Origin: CAYRSA01 sp964494845
Lineage (GTDB): Bacteria; Patescibacteriota; Saccharimonadia; Saccharimonadales; JAGQNJ01
Assembly (NCBI GenBank): GCA_964494845.1
Contig: CAZBSC010000031.1
Span: forward strand, 1 to 7,583
Direction of reading: 5' to 3'
DNA: 7,583 bases
This document shows positions 1-4,417 of this stretch, one piece after another. A model generated the notes under the pieces. That model was not told the DNA's origin and did no database searches. It worked only from the letters and a program-made list of their open reading frames with translations. The position numbers were made by a program, and so were the translations under genes. Position 1 is the first letter of the stretch; every line of letters begins with the position of its first letter.

Positions 1-407
1 CCTGCCTTTTTGGTGCCGTATTTAGAACGGCCTTGTTTTCGGTCTGAAACACCTTGAAGATCTAGTGCGCCACGTACAATGTGGTATCGCACACCAGGAA
101 GGTCAGGAACTCGTCCACCGCGGATTAGCACAACAGCGTGTTCCTGTAGGTTATGACCTTCGCCACCGATATATGCCCAAACTTCGTATCCGTTCTGAAG
201 TCGTACACGTGCAACTTTACGAAGTGCGGAGTTAGGTTTCTTGGGTGTTTTGGTCGTTACCTTCACACAAACACCACGCTTGAAAGGTGAAGATTTTTCA
301 TAGTTCTGTGTCTTTAGATTGTTTACCACGCGGTGTAGGGCCGGAGATTTTGACTTCTTCGTTACCTTAACTCGTGGTTTTCGTACTAGTTGGTTAATTG
401 TTGGCAT
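1..407 (-). CDS. rpsL: 30S ribosomal protein S12, 3' end cut by window edge
   Basis: S12 sits at the decoding centre and interface of the 30S subunit and contributes to tRNA selection accuracy. 135 complete codons are visible from the ATG at 407-405; the product opens MPTINQLVRK, a standard S12 start. Family motifs run in order: KRGVC (43-47), TPKKPNSALRK (54-64), GGEGHNLQEH (81-90), RGGRVPDLPGVRYH (96-109) and DRKQGRSKYGTKK (122-134). Only the extreme C-terminus is missing. An extra stretch of about 13 residues at 25-42 compared with E. coli resembles the longer N-terminal loop of Firmicutes S12. Lys56, the equivalent of E. coli Lys43 (gene numbering), is kept. The equivalent of Lys88 is Pro101, and the neighbouring Asp102, the residue that RimO methylthiolates in E. 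coli, is kept. Trp77 replaces the usual small or polar residue. The gene follows rpoC by 16 nt with no terminator, so it is probably cotranscribed with it; rpsG and fusA would be the expected next genes, but they lie outside the window. Confidence 0.97.
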   Translation of the reverse strand, partial: MPTINQLVRKPRVKVTKKSKSPALHRVVNNLKTQNYEKSSPFKRGVCVKVTTKTPKKPNSALRKVARVRLQNGYEVWAYIGGEGHNLQEHAVVLIRGGRVPDLPGVRYHIVRGALDLQGVSDRKQGRSKYGTKKA

Positions 408-418
408 ATGAAATAGTA

Positions 419-422
419 TCCT
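419..422 (-). promoter_or_regulatory. weak ribosome binding site of rpsL
   Basis: AGGA on the minus strand lies 11 nt upstream of the rpsL ATG. It overlaps the second of two consecutive in-frame stop codons (TGA TAG) that end rpoC. The match is short and the spacing somewhat long, so rpsL may depend partly on ribosomes arriving from rpoC. The 16-nt spacer 408-423 holds nothing else that I can recognise. Confidence 0.45.
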
Positions 423-423
423 A

Positions 424-3400
424 TCAGCTTTCTTCTTCTTCGTCAACAGGGGTCGCTTTTTTGTCGTATGCGTCAAAGCCTGTTCCGACTGGAATCATGC
501 GTCCCAAGATTACGTTTTCTTTTAGTCCACGCAAGTGATCTACTTTACCACTTGTTGCAGCAGCTATTAGAACCCTGGTTGTGTCCTGGAAACTGGCTGC
601 AGACAAGAATGATTCTGTAGATAGTGATGCCTTTGTGATTCCTAGAAGCAACTGGCTGTAATCGACTAGTTTTTTGCCAGCTTTTGCCAACTCTTCGTTG
701 GTATCTAGCACGTTTACTTTGCCCACGATGTCCCCTGTTACGAACTCACTGTCTCCTGCATCTTCTATCTGAACACGAGAGAACATCTGTCTAACGATTA
801 CTTCCAAGTGCTTATCAGCAATATTCTGTCCTTGTGAAGCAAAAATCCTGAGAATTTCGTTCATTATGTATCGTTGAGTCGACTCGACACCCTGCAACTT
901 CATTAACTCGTGCAGATTGATTGATCCGTTAGTTAACCTCTGTCCAGCGACAACTGCATCACCGTCTTTTACAAGTAGTTGTTTGTATCCAGGGACCTCG
1001 TATCGCTCTATTTCTTGCTTTGTTGGCGATATTACAATTGCAGATTTGTTGACGGATGCTTTTCCAGCAATTGGGGCAACAAGTATGTCTGAATCGTTTT
1101 CAGCAGCAGCAAGAACATCACCAACAGCGACTTCAGTGCCACTCTTAATATGGGCTTTTCTGCCTGCTAGTTTTAGTGCTACTTCATCTTTTTCGTTAGA
1201 TGTAACCTGGACAATATAGTGGTCGCCATCTTCCCAGACATTAGCAGTTCCTGCTACTTCTGATAGGAATGCTTGACCTTTTGGTGCTCGACATTCAAAG
1301 ATTTCTTCAACACGAGGCAAACCAGTTGTAATGTCTTCTCCTGCAACTCCACCAGAGTGGAACGTACGTAGGGTCAACTGGGTACCAGGCTCTCCGATAC
1401 TCTGAGCGGCGACAACTCCTATTGGGTAGAAAGCTGTTACCAGGTTACCGGTAGCGGGGTCCACACCATAAGATTTTCTCGATACTCCACGAGGGCTACT
1501 GCAACTAAGCACACTCATGATTCTAACGGAATCAATTGATTCATCAGCATCAATTTCTGCAGCAATCGCACGGGTTACTAGTTCGCCCTTTTTGATGTAT
1601 TTTCCAACATTCTCTGCAACAAACCGACCTTCAAGTCGAGAGCCTAGAGTTACTCCGATTTCTTTTGAATCAGACCTTGTTACAGGGAATCCTGGGTCTG
1701 CAACCTGCTTGTCATCAGTAAATACGTCCTGTGAAACATCTACTAGACGACGAGTTAGATATCCTGAATCGGCTGTTTTTAATGCCGTATCAATCATACC
1801 CTTACGAGCACCACGTGTAGCGGTGAAATATTCTAGTGGGTTTAGCCCAACTTTGTAGCTAGAACGAATAGGAAGCTCGATAGCGCGTCCTGTAGCCTCG
1901 GTGGTTACACCAAGCATACCAACCGCGGTCATAACCTGACCAATGTTACCTCTAGCCCCTGAAACAACAGCTGTTGACATCGCATTGTCCTCTTCTGAGA
2001 ATTGTTCGCTAAGCACATTTTGCACTGTAGCATTAACATTTTTCCAGTTTTCAATGGTCAAGCGGTATCTTTCTTCGTCTGTGATGAAACCTTGGTTGAA
2101 CTGTTCACTAATTCCTGTTGCTTTCTTTTCACCTTCTTCGAGCATCTCTTTCAGACCAGCTACATCGCTGAAATCTGACATACCAAGAGATAATCCCGAA
2201 ACGGTAGCGTACTGGAATCCGATGTCTTTTAGGTCATCTGCAAGTCTTGCGGTCAAATCTTGGCCGTAAGTCTCGTAAACATCGGCCATTACGCGTTGTA
2301 AACGCTTTTTAGTCATTGTGTCGTCCTGGAATGGGAAGTCTTCTGGGAAAATTTCGTTGAATAGCACACGGCCCAAAGTTGTTTCGCGGATCTGTCCACG
2401 GAATGATAGGCGAACATGGTTCTGAAGTTGGATCTTTCCAGCTTCGTACGCCATAACTGCTTCGTCTAGCGAACTATATGATTTGGACTCTTTTGAAAAT
2501 CCTGGGCGCTCATATGTCAGATAGTAACAACCAAGAACGATATCTTGCTCGATATGCAAAATTGGTGATCCATCAGCAGGTTTTAGCAAGTTTTTGTTAC
2601 TTGCCATAATTTCGCGAGCTTCTTTTTGTGAAGCTGCAGAAAGTGGCAAGTGAACAGCCATCTGGTCACCATCAAAGTCAGCGTTGAAACCTTTACATAC
2701 TAGTGGGTGCAGCTGGATAGCTTTTCCTTCAATTAGCACAGGTTGGAACGCCTGAATACTTAGACGGTGGAGCGATGGAGCACGGTTGAGCAATACATAT
2801 TTTTCTTTGGTAACTTCGTCTAGCGCATCCCAAACAGGGGTTTCGCCCAGTTCTATCATTCGTGATGCAGACCTGATGTTATGAGCAAATTCGTTTTCGA
2901 TTAGGTATCCAATAACAAACGGCTTAAATAGCTCTAGAGCCATCATCTTTGGCAAACCACATTGATGCATTCGTAGTTCTGGTCCAGCAACGATTACTGA
3001 ACGACCAGAATAATCTACGCGTTTTCCAAGCAAGTTTTGACGGAAACGACCTTGTTTACCTTTTAGCATGTCACTCAAAGATTTTAGTCGTCGTCGTTGA
3101 CCACTGGCAGCAACGGCTCGACCAGATCGGGCATTACCGTTGTCTATCAATGCGTCTACGGCTTCTTGAAGCATTCTTTGTTCGTTTCTACATATAACTT
3201 CTGGAGCGTTAAGATCCATCAGTTTTTTCAGACGATTATTTCGGTTAATAACTCGTCGATATAGGTCGTTTAGATCTGATGTCGCAAAACGTCCACCGGT
3301 TAACTGAACCATTGGTCGAAGATCTGGAGGAATAACTGGAAGTACGGTCACGCACATCGAGTTAGGCTTGATGCCGGCCCGTTGCATGCTTTCTAGCAAC

Positions 3401-4233
3401 CGTAGTCTTTTCATCAATTTCTTCTTCTTTTGACCCTTTGAGTCCTCGGTCTCTTTGCTGAGTCGAGCAATTAACTTTTCTAGGTCAATTTCGTCCAACA
3501 TACTCTTTAGAGCAGCGCCACCCATTCCGACATCGATCATATCTTGCAGTTCTTCAGGTAGCTCGTGATAGTCGTTTTCGCTAACCAAACCATACTTAAC
3601 CAAACTATCTAGTTGCGCTTTAAGTACTTCGTAGTTCGCGTTTAGCTCTTCTAGCTCTTTTGTTTGCATTTCAGCTAGGGCTTTAACATTCGCATCTTCT
3701 TTTTTCGCTTCTTCTTCGTATCTAGATTTGATAGCAAGTGTTGCAGCCTTTAGTTCGGCCTCTTTGTCAGAACGGTATTTTTCAACAGCTTTAGAGTCAA
3801 CTTTTTTAATGATGTAACTTGCAAAGTAGGCTACTCGCTCTAGGCTCTTAACTGTCATTCCTAGCAATAAGCCCATTGCTGAAGGTGTACCCCGTAGGAA
3901 CCAAATGTGCCCAACAGGTGCAGCTAGCTCTATGTGGCCCATTCTTTCACGTCGCACAATACTTCGTGTTACGATTTCGCCGTTCTTATCGACAGCAGCC
4001 TCTCGTGATCGAACACCCTTATATTTAGTGTCGTGAGGATTAATGTCTTTTACTGGACCGAAGATCCTTTCGCAAAATAGTCCGTCTCTTTCTGGTTTTT
4101 GTGTTCGGTAGTTAATGGTTTCTGGTTTTAAGACCTGACCATGAGACCAATCTAAGATGTCTGCCGCACTAGCAACAGCTAGGCGCACTGCGTCGAAGTC
4201 GGCAATATCTGGTCCGTGTGAATATCTACGCAT
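424..4233 (-). CDS. rpoC: DNA-directed RNA polymerase subunit beta', complete
   Basis: Beta' is the large catalytic subunit of RNA polymerase; it carries the active-site Mg and binds DNA with beta. The product is 1269 aa, between B. subtilis (about 1200) and E. coli (1407). In order: N-terminal clamp (GLFCERIFGPVKD, 51-63); the zinc-binding-domain segment 64-89, whose four ligand cysteines are all absent; RRERMGHIELA (94-104); a charged coiled-coil insert at about 145-212, similar in place to the one in actinobacterial beta'; rudder, lid and clamp helices (GGRFATSDLNDLYRRVINRN, 313-332); KGKQGRFRQNLLGKRVDYSG (391-410); catalytic NADFDGDQMAVH (517-528), with all three Asp. Then F loop (759-778, divergent), bridge helix (about 799-837, with GARKG and LTRRLVDVSQD), second zinc site with only Cys911 left, trigger loop (LRTFHSGGVAGEDI, 955-968, no E. 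coli-type SI3 insertion), and a normal C-terminus with LLGITKASL and SFLSAASFQDTTRVL. The ATG start follows a good GAGGAG site. It ends TGA TAG. Confidence 0.98.
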   Translation of the reverse strand: MRRYSHGPDIADFDAVRLAVASAADILDWSHGQVLKPETINYRTQKPERDGLFCERIFGPVKDINPHDTKYKGVRSREAAVDKNGEIVTRSIVRRERMGHIELAAPVGHIWFLRGTPSAMGLLLGMTVKSLERVAYFASYIIKKVDSKAVEKYRSDKEAELKAATLAIKSRYEEEAKKEDANVKALAEMQTKELEELNANYEVLKAQLDSLVKYGLVSENDYHELPEELQDMIDVGMGGAALKSMLDEIDLEKLIARLSKETEDSKGQKKKKLMKRLRLLESMQRAGIKPNSMCVTVLPVIPPDLRPMVQLTGGRFATSDLNDLYRRVINRNNRLKKLMDLNAPEVICRNEQRMLQEAVDALIDNGNARSGRAVAASGQRRRLKSLSDMLKGKQGRFRQNLLGKRVDYSGRSVIVAGPELRMHQCGLPKMMALELFKPFVIGYLIENEFAHNIRSASRMIELGETPVWDALDEVTKEKYVLLNRAPSLHRLSIQAFQPVLIEGKAIQLHPLVCKGFNADFDGDQMAVHLPLSAASQKEAREIMASNKNLLKPADGSPILHIEQDIVLGCYYLTYERPGFSKESKSYSSLDEAVMAYEAGKIQLQNHVRLSFRGQIRETTLGRVLFNEIFPEDFPFQDDTMTKKRLQRVMADVYETYGQDLTARLADDLKDIGFQYATVSGLSLGMSDFSDVAGLKEMLEEGEKKATGISEQFNQGFITDEERYRLTIENWKNVNATVQNVLSEQFSEEDNAMSTAVVSGARGNIGQVMTAVGMLGVTTEATGRAIELPIRSSYKVGLNPLEYFTATRGARKGMIDTALKTADSGYLTRRLVDVSQDVFTDDKQVADPGFPVTRSDSKEIGVTLGSRLEGRFVAENVGKYIKKGELVTRAIAAEIDADESIDSVRIMSVLSCSSPRGVSRKSYGVDPATGNLVTAFYPIGVVAAQSIGEPGTQLTLRTFHSGGVAGEDITTGLPRVEEIFECRAPKGQAFLSEVAGTANVWEDGDHYIVQVTSNEKDEVALKLAGRKAHIKSGTEVAVGDVLAAAENDSDILVAPIAGKASVNKSAIVISPTKQEIERYEVPGYKQLLVKDGDAVVAGQRLTNGSINLHELMKLQGVESTQRYIMNEILRIFASQGQNIADKHLEVIVRQMFSRVQIEDAGDSEFVTGDIVGKVNVLDTNEELAKAGKKLVDYSQLLLGITKASLSTESFLSAASFQDTTRVLIAAATSGKVDHLRGLKENVILGRMIPVGTGFDAYDKKATPVDEEEES

Positions 4234-4262
4234 TTGTGCTCTCCTCTACTTTATCTTGTGTC
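4226..4262 (-). other. duplicate stub of the rpoB 3' end (assembly artefact)
   Basis: On the minus strand this stretch encodes the last codons of rpoB down to its TAG stop (QDKVEESTNA), exactly as at 4381-4417. It is the tail of rpoB on the contig that carries rpoC. It should not be counted as a second gene or as a leader unique to rpoC. After merging the contigs it is the genuine end of rpoB. Confidence 0.93.
4241..4246 (-). promoter_or_regulatory. ribosome binding site of rpoC
   Basis: GAGGAG lies 7 nt upstream of the rpoC ATG (4233-4231), which supports that start. The identical site appears at 4396-4401 in the other contig copy, where it is seen to lie inside the last codons of rpoB (Glu-Glu-Ser). 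Translation of rpoC therefore probably initiates from within the rpoB message and is coupled to rpoB termination. Confidence 0.8.
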
Positions 4263-4362
4263 NNNNNNNNNNNNNNNNNNNNNNNNNNNNNNNNNNNNNN
4301 NNNNNNNNNNNNNNNNNNNNNNNNNNNNNNNNNNNNNNNNNNNNNNNNNNNNNNNNNNNNNN
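4263..4362. other. scaffold gap, 100 N, true length negative
   Basis: A run of exactly 100 N, the conventional placeholder for a gap of unknown size. The flanks share a perfect 55-bp overlap, so no sequence is missing. Merging the flanks deletes 155 bases (100 N plus one copy of the overlap) and restores a continuous rpoB-rpoC junction. Neither coding sequence is interrupted by the gap as given. Confidence 0.93.
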
Positions 4363-4388
4363 TCTGGTCCGTGTGAATATCTACGCAT
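4363..4388 (-). other. duplicate stub of the rpoC 5' end (assembly artefact)
   Basis: Starting at ATG 4388-4386 on the minus strand, eight codons read MRRYSHGP before the sequence enters the N run. They are identical to the start of the complete rpoC at 4233. The stub shows directly that rpoC begins inside rpoB: its ATGCGTAG (4381-4388) contains both the rpoC start and the rpoB TAG stop in another frame. Confidence 0.93.
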
Positions 4389-4417
4389 TTGTGCTCTCCT
4401 CTACTTTATCTTGTGTC
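4363..4417. repeat. right copy of the 55-bp contig-end overlap
   Basis: Exact duplicate of 4208-4262, beginning directly after the N run. It carries the rpoB stop, the rpoC start codon and the rpoC ribosome binding site of the rpoB-bearing contig. Confidence 0.95.

Larger units (their letters stand above)
4208..4262. repeat. left copy of a 55-bp contig-end overlap
   Basis: This segment is identical over its full 55 bases to 4363-4417 and ends exactly where the N run begins. It covers the first 26 nt of rpoC and the last 37 nt of rpoB, which overlap by 8 nt. The position of both copies, each touching the N run, shows an unmerged assembly overlap and not a biological direct repeat. Confidence 0.95.

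Noticed and set aside
411..423. A -10-like AT-rich stretch before rpsL as an internal promoter
   Set aside because: It is only about a dozen bases from the start codon and I see no convincing -35 element; the stretch is better explained as spacer and weak ribosome binding site.
424..426. UGA recoded as glycine (genetic code 25)
   Set aside because: rpoC would gain only one residue before the following TAG, and no in-frame UGA occurs within any of the three genes. The standard bacterial code explains everything.
917..2269. Plus-strand open frames of about 100-113 codons inside rpoC
   Set aside because: They lie antisense to a fully conserved beta' gene, have Ser/Thr-rich low-complexity translations, no recognisable domain and no ribosome binding sites. 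They arise from the codon bias of rpoC.
2664..2685. Intein at the catalytic motif of beta'
   Set aside because: NADFDGDQMAVH is uninterrupted and flanked by normal family sequence; no splicing motifs are present.
4208..4417. True direct repeat or tandem duplication at the rpoB-rpoC junction
   Set aside because: Both copies abut a 100-N placeholder and are exactly identical, which fits a contig overlap far better than a biological repeat.
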